Assembly (NCBI GenBank): GCA_030704615.1
Contig: CM060731.1
Location: 85,044,756-85,108,755 of the forward strand
Source of the DNA: Takakia lepidozioides
Taxonomy: Eukaryota > Streptophyta > Takakiopsida > Takakiales > Takakiaceae
Direction of reading: 5' to 3'
DNA length: 64,000 nt
Shown piece by piece: positions 22,048 through 33,535 of the stretch (position 1 is the first letter of the stretch; every line of letters begins with the position of its first letter). Made by a program: the position numbers and the translations under genes. The notes under the pieces were generated by a model that saw only the letters and a program-made list of their open reading frames with translations, was not told the DNA's origin and ran no database searches.

Positions 22048-23644
22048 TGCATGCTTAGCCCGGCTTAGCTAGCTCAGGAATCCAATTGCAAAAAACTTGT
22101 ATTGTACAAAATTTGCTTTAAATGAAATGTTTCAAAATGTTGTGCTTCCTATTTTGTTTGGAATGGCGATGCATGGTATGGTTGGCTAGTGTGTAGAAGG
22201 CATGCTAGCTTACAAAAGCGGGAGAGGTAAATTGGGTTAATCGTGTGTTTGCGCAGTGCCGAAATCGGGTGATTCCCATCCAAGGGGCAAGGAAACTTGC
22301 GCCTTCTTTGGGAGTTCACGTACTAGTGCGCACCTGGCGCGTGCGCGTACTATAACTGCGCTACCGAGGGGGTTGCCTTGTAGTGCGGGCTAACGCGGAA
22401 GCTACGTGCTTCCATTCACGTACTATAATCGTGTAGCCTCGGGACGAAGTCGTAGTGCGGCTTCGGCGTGTTCCCGTACTTCAGGCCAGCATTCCAAGGC
22501 GGACCCAATTGTAGTGATTGGGGCGCACGGTTGGTTCAAGGTTATCTTCCTAGTCAAAGAGGGTTCCAGGTGAACCCTTGCTCAAGGTGATGCCAAAAGC
22601 GGCATCATGAGCGTCGTAAGCAATGTTGTTGCAGTAAGGCGATTCGATCCTCGGGGAGGATCATTCCTTGGCCTTGAAGTAGGCCAAGAAGAGTGCACTG
22701 GGAGGAGCTGGAGAGGCTCCACCCTTGGCCGGGACTTGGAGGAAGTCGGCCGAACTAGCTAGTGGAGAGTAGAGTCAAGTGTGGGGTTTGGTTCTTTGCC
22801 ATGGGACGCCATGGTACGGAAACAAACTCCTTAATGTGGGACGCCACAACTTGGATGTTCGTTTCTACAAAATGGACAAGTCGATGAGGACATCGACTCC
22901 CTGTTGGTAGGGGTGTGTGTCGCGGCCCTTTGCCTTGAGGGCAGGGGGGGTCGGGACACAAGAGGGGCTGCCCCTGTGGGGGGGCAGTAGCAGCGATAGG
23001 TACGGGGGCTGAAGCACCCTTGAGTGCCCAAGGCACTCAAGGAGGCGGAGGCGCTCACTAGGTGGAGCCCCGCACACCGGGTTGCGGTGGGGGTGGCTCC
23101 ACAAGGGGTGGTGGTAGCTTAGCGGGACTTAGTGGGGGTGACATAGGACTCACCATGGGGCGGAGACCTCGTGGTGGGAGTCGTGGGGAGTCTTGGGACT
23201 CATCACGGTCCATAGGGGCCGTGGTGAGTGGGCCAAGACTCACCGCGACTCATCACTGGGAGTCGAGGGTTTTCGTGGTGGTTCGCCATAAAATGGCATG
23301 GCTGGTTGTGAAACCCCCGCGGACAGCTACAGAAGTATATATAAGGGGAGTAGTGACCCCGAGAACGGTGCAAGCCCGTTGGTGACCAAAAACTAGTGAG
23401 TAAGCGAGCGAGCCGGAAAGCGACCAAAGAGTGGGGAGCTGTTCCGGACTGCCATCTACCAAAGGGAATTCTCCTAGTCCCAAATAGGTGGAGGGTTTAG
23501 TGGGAAGCGAGGGGGGACCGTTATGTCCCGGTGAGCAGCCGAAGCTCCAAGTTGGCCCGGGCGGCCAGGTTGGGAGTCAGGCGCGCGCATCAAAGCGAGT
23601 AACTATGACTTGAAGGGGAGCTTACCGAAGTGAGGTGCGCGACA
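22048..23644 (+). repeat. LTR of partial element B
   Basis: Full-length LTR, about 1,597 bp, very similar to 19,840-21,434 over its whole length including the hairpin and TATA box. Together with 21,435-22,013 it makes an LTR, partial interior, LTR structure, as left by recombination or an internal deletion in a tandem element. Confidence 0.92.
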
Positions 23645-23917
23645 GAGAGGGAGTGTGTTGAGGGCTTTGTAGGGTGGATTCCTTTAGCAAATGTGCCCTT
23701 GGCTTGACTTAGTTTATGTGATAGAGTGGATTTCACTTGGAAGGACTAGGGCTTGTTCTTCATGTGATTGCTTCATGCTTTGAGAACTTTCATTGTCTTC
23801 TACTTCTCTCATTTATCATCTCTTATCATTGTGGTATAGCTTTCTAGGATTGTGTGCTTAGATTGTGTGGTGGACAGCGATGTATGTTGTGGCACGATGC
23901 TTAGGTGCACGACACTA
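23645..23917. other. Short intergenic stretch
   Basis: AT-rich, T-rich sequence between the LTR and the reversed fragment (GAGAGGGAGTGTGTTGAGGG onward). No coding or structural signal is seen. No clear target-site duplication can be tested, because the other end of the LTR structure lies in the gap. Confidence 0.5.
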
Positions 23918-25001
23918 ACTTTGGCAATGTTGTACTTTGCGAGCTTCAACAAACGCTCGCGTTCTTCCAATACCGCCGCTACTACCGGTTCCTCAACGTC
24001 CTGGGCGGCCCAACTTGTCGGCACCAGAGGTGCTTTTCCATAGACCAATACGAAAGGGGAAACTCCCGTTGCGGAGTGTTTTGTGTTATTATAACAGAAC
24101 TCTGTCGCGTCCAAGTGCTCCACCCAGTCCGATTGGTCTGTCGCCACGTAATTTCGCAAGATCTGCTTCACCACGGAATTCACCCTTTCCGTTTAGCCGT
24201 CCATCGTAGGTCGGAAGGCGGTGCTCATCTTGAGCCTCGTCCCCATTTTCTTCCAGAGTGCCCTCCAAAATTTACTTGTAAACTTTGGATCGCGGTCCGA
24301 GACAATATCCTTCGGGAGTCCATGATGCTTGAAGACGTGGGCGAAGTAAAGTCGTCCCGTCTCCTGTGCCATTGCCGTCTCCTTGGTGGGAATGAAATAG
24401 CCCATTTTTACTGAACCTATCCACCACCACCATGATTGCATCGAATCCTTTTGACAGCGGCACGGCAGTCATGAAATCCATCAAGACACTTTCCCAAGAC
24501 CCCTCTGGAATCGGCAAGGGTTGTAACAGTCCCGCTTGCTTTTTGTACTCGCTCCAGTTTTGTTGGCATGTGGTGCATGTCTTGACATACTCATCGGCCT
24601 CCTCCCTCAGTTTGGGCCAGAAATACTCTTTCTTCAGGAGTGCCGCGGTGCGCTTGACTCCGCCGTGGCCCGCAAGCAGGCCATCATGGCATTCTCTCAA
24701 GAGACTATCTCTGATCCCTCCCTTCGGCACATAGAGACGCTTTTGCTTATACCGGAGCAGTCCTTTTGTAAGTGAAACTGCGATTTAACCCCCATCCTTA
24801 AGTCCCGCATCACGGACTTCGCCATCTCATCCTTCTGGTAAGCCTTTTGGATCTTTCTTTGGAGCGCTGTCTCGCCCTTGTACACCAACATGAGCTGCTG
24901 CTTTCTACTTAAGGCATCGGCCACCACATGGTCCCGTCCCGGTTTGTACTGGATATCCACGTCAAACACCGCCAAAGTGTCTTATCACCTAAGTTGTTTT
25001 G
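23918..25001 (-). pseudogene. Reversed RNase H-integrase half of a gypsy element (element C)
   Basis: Minus-strand match to 18,219-19,300 of element A: VFDVDIQYKPGRDHVVADAL, KRTAALLKKEYFWPKL, CTTCQQNWSEYKK, DIVSDRDPKFTSKFW, NSVVKQILRNY. It begins abruptly inside RNase H at 25,001 and ends inside the integrase C-terminal part at 23,918, where unrelated sequence starts. The CAA codon of DGQTERVN is TAA here. Its RNase H breakpoint lies only ~20 bp of element sequence from the right end of the fragment that stops at 28,568. Confidence 0.92.
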
Positions 25002-25311
25002 CCCCCACACATGCATGCTTGACTGTGTGCCATGTTGGTTTTGTGTGGGCGTTTGCTTTCATAGGGATTAGGCCGGATTTGACCACAGGTCAATCCTAGA
25101 GTATGTTGTCGGTGGTGAGGCTGGAGCGATGACCAGCAAGACCACCAATGTTTCTCTATGGTAAGGTTGGGTTGATGACCAACCAACCATAGGAGTTCTT
25201 GCAGTGGGCGCAGGTGCAGGTGCCCTTAGCCATTGGGATATGATCCTTGAGCCACAATAGATGCCCACCCGTGTCAATTTTAGAGCTACCTGTAGAGCCT
25301 TATAGTGTCAC
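25002..25311. other. Non-coding spacer
   Basis: No gene seen. It contains two near-repeats of a GATGACCA(G/A)C(A/C)A-type segment around 25,125-25,190 and otherwise unremarkable sequence. Confidence 0.4.
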
Positions 25312-25995
25312 GTGGGGGAGGTGCGGGTTGTGAGTGTCATCACGGAGTTATCCAAGGGTTCTGAGGGGAGTGCGGCTACAAGCAGTAGCAGTGGCAGTGA
25401 GTTCATGAGGCGAGGGGTTCAATTCAGACCACCTTCACCTTCACCTCCACCTTCATCTCGTGCAGAGTCTGACACAGACTTGGAGGCTTCATCAACAGGT
25501 GTGCAGTTTCCTTTGTCATTGTTGTAGGACGACATGGAGGGGATGTATGGAGCTACCAAGGGGCCTTGTAGGTACTCTGGAGTTATGGGCACAATTGAGC
25601 TGGATGACTTTATCCAGGAGTTTGACAGCTGGTGTGATTTGTAGCAGATGCGCAATCCACAACTGTTCATCCCATTCATGGCGTAGAAGAGACTGTTCCA
25701 GCATTTGGAAGACTCATCTATGGACGATTACCACGAGTTCAGGCGAGGACATGAAGCAGAGATTGAGGAGTGGAGGATGTATTGGTCACATGACTATGTC
25801 TCCATTACTCAAGGCACGACGCGACCAGCAGCTGCATCAGCACCAACATCTCCAACAGCAAGCACTAGTAGTGGAACAAGTTGTGCCGGTACTTCTGCAG
25901 GTGGTACCAGTTCTAAAGGTGCTACCACTCCTCCTGCCACGACTACAACACCTGTGCCTGGATTCAACCCGGTGGTGGAGTTCTTCGATCTTGGC
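25312..25995 (+). pseudogene. gag-like fragment of a different retroelement
   Basis: An open frame with a Ser/Pro-rich start (SEGSAATSSSSGSEFMRRGV, PPSPSPPPSS) continues past in-frame TAG codons as GVMGTIELDDFIQEFDSW, MRNPQLFIPFMA, RLFQHLEDSSMDDYHEFRRG and a Thr/Ser/Ala-rich tail. The order (acidic helical region then low-complexity linker) fits a retroelement capsid, probably the lineage of the 13-kb fragment, though this cannot be shown here. At 25,996 it is fused to the middle of the chromodomain-element gag. Confidence 0.5.
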
Positions 25996-28568
25996 GCTAG
26001 AGCAGTACTTCCGGGCGGCCAAGTTGAGTGACGAGGATCGGGTGGAAGTGGCTCCCACCTATTTGAGGGGCTATGCTCAACAATGGTGGCAGAAACGCTT
26101 CACGACCGAGGTCCAAACCCGGAAACCTTGAACTGGAGTGGGTTCAAGGAACTTATGAAAAGATAGTTTGTGCCCATCAACGCGTCCTGGCTCGCCCGGG
26201 ACAAGATGAGGAATTTGAAGCAAACGGATGACATTTGGGGATATGTTCAGGCTTTCAATATGTTGTTGCTCGAAGTCGCGGACATGGCAGAACCAGAAAT
26301 GGTCTTCAACTTTGTGGCGGGACTGGCCCCATGGGCCAGGCGGAAGTTGGAGGAGAAGCCACCTAAGACTTTGAACGAGGCAATTGAGAGGGCTGAATGT
26401 TTCTCGGATGTCCCTAGGGGCGAGAGACAAGGCCGTACGGAGCTAAACCACAAGAAGGCCCGGCGGGAGGGTGACTCTTTCCAACCAGAAAAGAAATGGG
26501 ATAGGCCACGCGGCGACAATGGCACGTGGAAATCGAAGGGAGGGCCTTCACACGTCAAGGCGGCACCCGGAGCTCGGAAAGGAAAAGTAGGTGCGGCGGC
26601 TGATGGTGGACAGAAGGCGACCTTTGATGGAGTGTGCTTCAATTGCGGGGAGCCCGGGCACATGGCCAAGAAGTGCACGAAACCCCGACAATTGAACATG
26701 ACTTGGGCGGCCACGGAGCTGTCCGAAGATTCAATCAGCCGCTTGGTGGAGGCGGTGGTCGCCAAGACTTGCAAGGTAGGCAACTACTCTTGTGAGTTGT
26801 ATCAGGAAACTGGCGCCTTGCGTAAAGGAAGTTAGTTAATGTTCGTGGATGGGATAATTTCCGGAACTAACGTGTCGTTGTTGGTGGACACAGGAGCATC
26901 GCACTCCATCATGACACCGGCAATGGCACGGAAGCTGGGGCTCCCAACAACTGACGTGGGGGCCTCTATTGAGGTGCATTCTGCCAAAGGAGAACCACAA
27001 TTGGTGACGAGGTTGGTGTTCGATGTTCCTCTTCAACTGGGGAGTTGGGAGGGACGTGAGAACTTCACCATTTGCGAGATCGATGGAGTGGATCTCATTT
27101 TGGAGATAACCTTTTCGAGCAAATCCGGAGCGGTCATAGATAGCCGCAAGAGAGTAGTCACGTTGCCGTGTGAGAATGGTGGCAAAGTCTTACGAGTGTC
27201 GGAAATGCCCAAACCCATGGGAGGGCGAATAAACCTTCTGTCAGTAAGGGAGTGGGCCGTAAAGGAGCCACACGAGCCCCAATTTTTGCTTTACGTAAGA
27301 CAAGTGAAGGGAGAAGGCGATAGGGAGCCGAGCCCAGATTGGATCAAGGGGATCTTGGAGAAATACCAGGATGTGATGCCGAAGGATTTACCAAGCGGCT
27401 TGCCACCGCGAAGGGGAGTTGACCACAAGATTGAGGTGATACCGGGATTGGAGCCGCCTGCCAAGGCGCCCTACCGGTTAAGCCATAGAGAGTTGGTCGA
27501 GCTGAAGACTTAGCTCAATGATCTAATGTCAAAGGAGTATATCCGGCCGAGTAAGTCACCTTACGGAGCCCCGGTGCTATTTGTAAACAAGAAGGATGGG
27601 ACGTTGCGGATGTGTGTCGATTACAGGGCTCTGAATAAGGTGACTATAAAAAACCGGTACCCTTTGCCAAGGATCGACGACCTTTTCGATCGGTTGGCAG
27701 GAGCGAAGTATTTCAGCTGGATCGATTTGCGCTCCGGCTATCATCAAATTCGGGTGGCGGAAGGAGATGAGGAGAAAACCGCGTGCAGGACAAGGTATGG
27801 TTCATATGAGTTCTTGGTGATGCCTTTTGGGCTCACCAACGCACCCGCGACCTTTAGCACGCTGATGAACAGCCTTTTCCAGGAGTGGCTGGATGACTTT
27901 GTGATTGTGTACATCAACGACATCTTGGTGTACTCGAAAACAAAGGAGGAGCACCTGGAGCATCTCAAAAGGGTGTTCCAAAAATTGCGGGAAGGGAAGC
28001 TGTATGGCAAAGCTTCAAAGTGCGAATTCGGGGTCATAAAAGTGGAGTTCCTAGGGCATGTGATTACACAGGATGGGATCAAATGGATGACAGAAAGGTG
28101 AGGGTGATCTTGGATTGAGAGCCTCCGACTTCGGTCCCGGGAGTGCGATCCTTCCTAGGACTCGCCTCCTATTACCGAAAGTATGTGAGAAATTTTGCCA
28201 AGATCGCGGGGCCGCTGTCAGACCTTTTGTGTAAATCCAAGGTATGGGTATAGAACACCTTTTGTGGCCAAGCTTTTGCCGAGTTGAAGCAGCAGATGGC
28301 GGAAGCTCCAGTCTTGAAAATCCCGGAGTTCGACCGTCCGTTCGAGATTCATACAGATGCGTCGGACTTCGCGATTGGGGGTGTACTTATGCAAGATGGA
28401 CGTCCAATGGCTTACGAAAGTAAGAAATTGAATGAAGTGAAACGACGGAGGCCAACGCACGAGAAAGAGATGAAGGCGGTGATGCATTGCCTTGAGTTTT
28501 GGCGCCACTATGTTGGTTCCAACCCGGTGAAGGTATTCACGGACAATGTCACGGTGAAGTATTTTGCT
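25996..28568 (+). pseudogene. gag to RNase H half of a gypsy element (element D)
   Basis: Same family as element A, from LEQYFRAAKLSDEDR in gag through the CCHC knuckle (CFNCGEPGHMAKKC), protease (LLVDTGASHSI), reverse transcriptase ([28 protein letters not shown], with the second catalytic Asp changed to Asn) to RNase H (FTDNVTVKYFA), ending abruptly at 28,568. CAG codons of element A are TAG here in [19 protein letters not shown] and the GSQ before the protease, and TGG codons have become TGA or TAG near 28,117 and 28,252. Far fewer homopolymer shifts than element A, so it shows the original frame best. Confidence 0.94.
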
Positions 28569-31011
28569 TGGATGCTGATGTAAGAGCAGGTGGAGTACGA
28601 CATGCATGCCCTCACTGTATAGGGAATAAGTTTTCTTGTTGTAGTGTTGCTGATGGGCAGTCAGAATGTGAGTGTGCATACGTCATGAGGGTTAGGCCAA
28701 GTCCAAGGGCTTTAATCTTGACTCATCTTGGCAGGCACTGAAGAGGACAGATTCCGAGCTGGTGATCACTATCCCTCCAGCAGGGCAGGCTCTGTTTGAC
28801 AGGCTCTGTTCTATAGCAGTCTTAGGACATGTGATACTTGAGCACATTGTTCAATCAAAACATGATGCTGTAAACCTGAGATCCAGTTCTTGGAAGTGCA
28901 TTTTGAATGACAGAGGTATGGTGTGGGAAAAAATACGCGGGGGAAGATTAAAGGAAAACCTCAAGGGGAAAGGTATAGAGGAAAAACCAATTCCGCAAAC
29001 GGAAAAATCTCAATAGGGGAAAGGTGCATTGGGGAAAACTAAATACACCAGGGAAAAATCCAAATAGGGAAAATGCAGTGGGAAAAATTAAATACACCGG
29101 GGAAAATCAGGAAGGGAAAATCAACGGGGTAATTGTTTCCAGTGAGATCGGCGGAAAGTACACAAACATTTCCACTGTTGCACAGTTCCCTCTGACGTAT
29201 AAATGAATGTCTAAGGGCATTTTGCCCTTTTCCCATGAGGGGATCGTTCTAAAGCTCCTTGTGTATATGCAACCAGAGGAAAAAAACGGGTTACTCTACC
29301 ACCCAGTGTTTTACATATTCAAAATGACTAACGTAGGCCAGAAAATTGACTTTCAAGCATCAGTTCATGGTTTGAAAGCATCAGATATCTTCCAAAATAA
29401 AAGTCTGTTGAGTCACTGCTGGTGCCCCATGCCACTCGCAAGGCCTCCAAAGACAATTAGAGAAAAGACATGTATGACGACCAGAGGGAGAAAGCGCAGG
29501 TAAAGACGCTAACGTGCATGTTTCTCTCAATGATTCAAGGATGAAGAGAGGAAAATAAACTCTCTTAGCACACAGTTCAATCCAGTCTCCAAATAGGAAT
29601 AATGCATTCCATCCCTGCATGATATTCATGACAAATTGTTCAAAATTTATACCTGCATGGGTATAGTAAACAAGCTATGAATTAAAGGGGAAACAACTAA
29701 ACTACATTATCTACCTCATGTTAATGAGCTTCTCCACATTTAGTTCACATTTCTTCCAAATTTACATTTTATCCAAATGAATTAGACACTAAACCTTTTG
29801 TTATCTAACATCTAGGGTGGATAGGTATAGCGAGCACTAACCAGTATAAAATTGGGCAACTTGCTGACAAGGTCAAAATATTGGTCAATGTTCTTGGAAT
29901 GCCAGTGCTCATACACAGAGCATGCCGTCCATGATAGATCCGTGTTTGAAGTTGACTAGTGCTTACAAACAGGGAGTAACACCATTTGATCCCTGCTTCA
30001 GGACTAGCTTCTTTGCAAGCACAAAGATCATAATTCCAGCAAATAGTTAGATATTAATGAGGCTCTTATTAAGGAATAGATAATTTTGCGAGCTTACTTT
30101 AAGAGAAACATAATCGCCTTAGTCAGGCAGCAGTATTGTACAATTGACAAAAAATGAATCACCCTAAAGCAGAGAAGATAAGCTTCAAACTAAACTAGGG
30201 TTCTCCATAGCCATGATCTACTATAGAAGTGCTACAGAATTGGAAGATGAATTGCTAACAAACATTCTATATATAATATATTCACAATCTATCAAAGGCA
30301 GGTGGGTATCTCTAATTTTTATACACATTTGTGGCCTATTTCTTTTTCATTAGCTATACTGCCAAGCAGAGGCAACCCAAATTATGCAACAAGAGAAATT
30401 TTAGAGTTTTTCATTAATTGAGATTACTTGACAATCCATTTGTTATTAATATCAATATTTTATCCCAATTTTACACTTCTTTTCTAGCAATGAGAGCATA
30501 ACCCTTGAAAATGCCACATTTTAGCTGTGTTGTATGGGTAGACTCTTTTGCGTAGCAAAAGTTTTGGGATATTGAGCAGTTAATCCAGAATGCCATAAGA
30601 TTGGCTCAAGTAGATTACCTCATATAACCTACAATAGAACTGATCTACTAAAACTTAACTCGGGAGCACTCTGGAACACGTCCTCACAATGTGAACAGTT
30701 TTCGTGAATTTGTTAACAAATGGATCCATAGAAATCTCATAACTAAATTGCTCATGTGAGATAGTAGGGTTACCAGATTCTTCCACCCGTAGCAAATGTG
30801 AGCACTACAAAGTCCTCAATTCGGCAAAGAATTGCGGGGTGTCAATTTGCTTGCAATGCCTTTCACAATGTGACCCTGAAATGATGGGATAAATTCATCA
30901 GGAATGGCTATGCAGAGCCATGAAAGAACCCCACAAGCCAAAGAACTACTAACATAAATAAACTCTCCTCGGAGTCTAGAGATCACACAGTCGACATCAT
31001 TTAATCGAGAG
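28569..31011. other. Gene-poor stretch with one exon-like segment and a purine-rich repeat
   Basis: After the element end, a possible exon (acceptor TTGGCAG at 28,736) reads LKRTDSELVITIPPAGQALF and continues about 55 codons, product unknown. From 28,925 to 29,135 a purine-rich tract repeats GGGAAAA words, with two near-copies of GGGAAAAmTAAATACACC. From 29,600 to 31,000 the sequence is AT-rich and I see no coding signal. Confidence 0.45.
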
Positions 31012-32662
31012 CTAATGTCTTCCTAATAACTTCATGTATGGTGTTAGTGGGCATACTGATCCACTGCGGTCACTGTTCGGAGTGGCCCTGGGGCTGGACG
31101 AGTCCCTCTCACTTGGCTTCATGCTTCTTGTCTGTTCCCAAATTACAACCCCAACCATATGCATAAACACAATCAAATATATATCAAAGACATTTCTTAT
31201 TTTGAGGATTGATACATGTATCGTAATTTCCTTAGCTCTACAATCTCTTAAAGGGCGATGTGATGAGAAGGAAAAAAAAGAAAAACACAAGATGATTCAT
31301 GGCTGTACAAAGTTTAAGACTCACAGTCATGCACCCCGAGAGACGTTGGTTCCTGCATTCAAGGTGGTGGTTCTTCGCCCTAAGGCGTCCAATCTCACGA
31401 TTCTCACTTCCAATTTCGCTATTCACATTCTTCAATCTATTTACCACTTTCTGTAACCTGCGAATCTCCCCGGCAAACACATCTCTCTCAACTTCTACCT
31501 CCTGCACACGAAGGTAGAAATAGTAACAATGTGAGATTGCAGATAACGGGTGCCCTGTACAAAACTGATAAATCTATTGGTTCGAGGCATGCCCCCCTTC
31601 TTTTCTGCTGGCCTGAGAGCTTACTCGCATTCTAGTGAGACGAATGTCCCTGCGAAGCTGATAGAGTTCCTCCCGTTGTGATTCGCAAGTGTCCTCCAAA
31701 TCGTCCAGCATCACCTTGAGTCCTGTATTCATCCTTTGGAATCATGCTAAATGTATGGTATATCCAATCATAACATTGCAAGTCTATCTCTCCCAATATT
31801 ACCGTGTAATTCATCACTGTGCAGGTTGTCTGATCCTCTAGATATCCTATCTACAATCGCTCAGTCCATATGTGATTACATTACAAGCAAGATATGATTG
31901 TGGAATTTACCTGTTACCTTGGCACGTAATCGCCTTGGACTACCTGTTCGAGGGCCGTCTAGGTCTAGGTTCATCTCCAAATCGTCAATATCTCTCTCCA
32001 ATTTTCTGCATTTGAAAGGCATGACCCAGATTGATTATAGATCACGTGGATACATCATCTGAATGCATAATGATAGCAGAGGCTCTGCAATTGAGGGAAA
32101 AAGAGGTCACAAGAGTGTGGTCGAGCTGTCCCACATGAGAGATCATTTGAAAGTGGGAGAAAAACATGCAAGCGGGCCACACCACTGCAAGAAACCAAAC
32201 CAGACAAGAGCTCTAAAGCAAAGACCTGTTCTCCAGCTCAATATTGCCTTCATGGATCTTATGCTTTTTGAGGTGGTCTTCTTTGTAATTTAGAGCTTGC
32301 TTCAACTGTAAGATCTCCTCAACTAAGGACTCCTTGTCGCGGCCGGTTAGTATAACTCGCCTAGCATTGGTGGGACTGATCTGACGGCGTCTAGGTGTAA
32401 ACCTCCCAGGACCAGTGGATCCATTTGATGATGAATCATAAGGTGATGAGAAATAGGGATCAGCAGTGTTTGCATTCCAGGCATTCATTTTGATGGAGAG
32501 AATTGTGGAGTGGGGGGGACCATGGCTCAATTTGGGAGACCCTGGTGTTCCTCCTCTTGTGTGTGGAGTTCCTTCGCGCGACGTGAGTCTGGGTGTGTTG
32601 CCAAGGCTACAACTGTGGATCCTGCAGGGACCTGCTACCCTGCATCTTGGATCAGTATCCAT
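31012..32662 (-). CDS. Six-exon coiled-coil protein, function unknown
   Basis: Exons on the minus strand: 32662-32226, 32005-31911, 31850-31803, 31722-31625, 31501-31325, 31131-31012. All junctions are GT/AG and the phases (2,1,1,0,0) agree, giving 324 aa with no internal stop. The N-terminal ~100 residues are Ser/Pro/Gly-rich (YFSSPYDSSSNGSTG, RFTPRRRQISPT). Then come ESLVEEILQLKQALNYKEDH, KLERDIDDLEMNLDLDG, QREELYQLRRDIRLTRMR and AGEIRRLQKVVNRLKNVNSE, strongly heptad-like coiled-coil segments. The C-terminus is again Ser/Pro-rich (SERDSSSPRATPNSD). The ATG at 32,662 was chosen because an acceptor-like CAATCTTCAG lies just before it; an in-frame ATG at 32,686 is the alternative. No family recognised; a cytoskeletal or ciliary scaffold is only a guess. 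Not TE-related by any signal. Confidence 0.85.
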
Positions 32663-33050
32663 GGATTTCAAACCTGAAGATTGCAAAAATTGTGTCGCTA
32701 GGAAGCTCCTAGGATTACCGATGCTTGATCTAGATCTCCAGCTCGATTTCCACTATGAGAGAGGTCAGGGCAAAGCAGATTCAAAGAGAAGAGCTAGTTC
32801 AGTGAAGTCACTTGTCAGGCGGTTGTGCACAGTAACTACCACTTGGGTCGAGTATGATAAAAAAGGAAACACTTAACAAAGTGCTAAAAACTGTCGAACC
32901 TCAACCCATGTAATTGACTATCATTTTACTATTTTGTTGGCAAATGTATTAAGATTTGGAGTGAAGACTTCTTTATATGTATCCACATTATAAATCCCAT
33001 AGTACTTTGGTGCCTAAAAACTCTATTTGTTTGGGGTTCTGAACCCACAT
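32663..33050. other. Upstream region of the coiled-coil gene
   Basis: Probably contains 5' untranslated sequence and promoter of the minus-strand gene (a likely intron acceptor at about 32,675). No other gene is seen; AT-rich from about 32,870. Confidence 0.4.
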
Positions 33051-33255
33051 TCTAGCGACGACCCAAGGTCGGAAGCTAGTTTAGCGTAGAGCAGGAATAG
33101 GGTGCCTTAGTGCCACGTTTTCGTCGCCACGTTTCGTACACACGTCATCGTAGCTATGTCATCATCGTCGTCAAAAAAATAATAATCTGCCCGGACTGCC
33201 CGCCCAAAAAACCCCGAAGCGCCAAGTTTTTTCGGAGCGTGCCCGGACTGCCCGG
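33051..33255 (+). repeat. Duplicated PPR-flanking block, copy 1
   Basis: TCTAGCGACGACCCAAGGTC, then GGAAGCTAGTTTAGCGTAGAGC and CGTCGCCACGTTTCGT, ending in CTGCCCGGACTGCCCG. Copy 2 is at 38,921-39,065. The first 30 bases contain the dyad CTAGC..GACC / GGTC..GCTAG. Each copy lies a short distance before a PPR fragment on the same strand, so the block probably travelled with a PPR gene 5' region. Confidence 0.75.
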
Positions 33256-33369
33256 TTCTTGAAGTTATTGAAGTTCTTGAACTGCACGAGCTCTGCGTTT
33301 TCCGCCATCGTTCACCTGCAAGCTGCAAGCTCTCAACAGTCTCGTTGCTCAATGCAAACCGTGGCTTTT

Positions 33370-33535
33370 CCCTCAACGATCTTTGATCACGTGGAATTGG
33401 CAAGATTTACCGAGCATGGGATGCTTTGGAGACCTATGAGCAAATGATGAGCGAAGGGGTGAAGCCCAACAGCATCACGTTTGTTTTTGTTTGCGTGTGG
33501 GAGCCTTGGAAAAGGGGAAAGAGGTCAGATTTTCG
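33370..33535 (+). pseudogene. PPR fragment 1
   Basis: DNA matching the PPR repeats at 36.4 kb and 40.1 kb: TTTGATCACGTGG, GCAAGATTTACCGAGCATG, GCTTTGGAGACCTATGAGC, then a GVKPNSITFVF-type reading and GKEV. Frame shifts interrupt it. Only about one and a half repeats remain. Confidence 0.75.
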
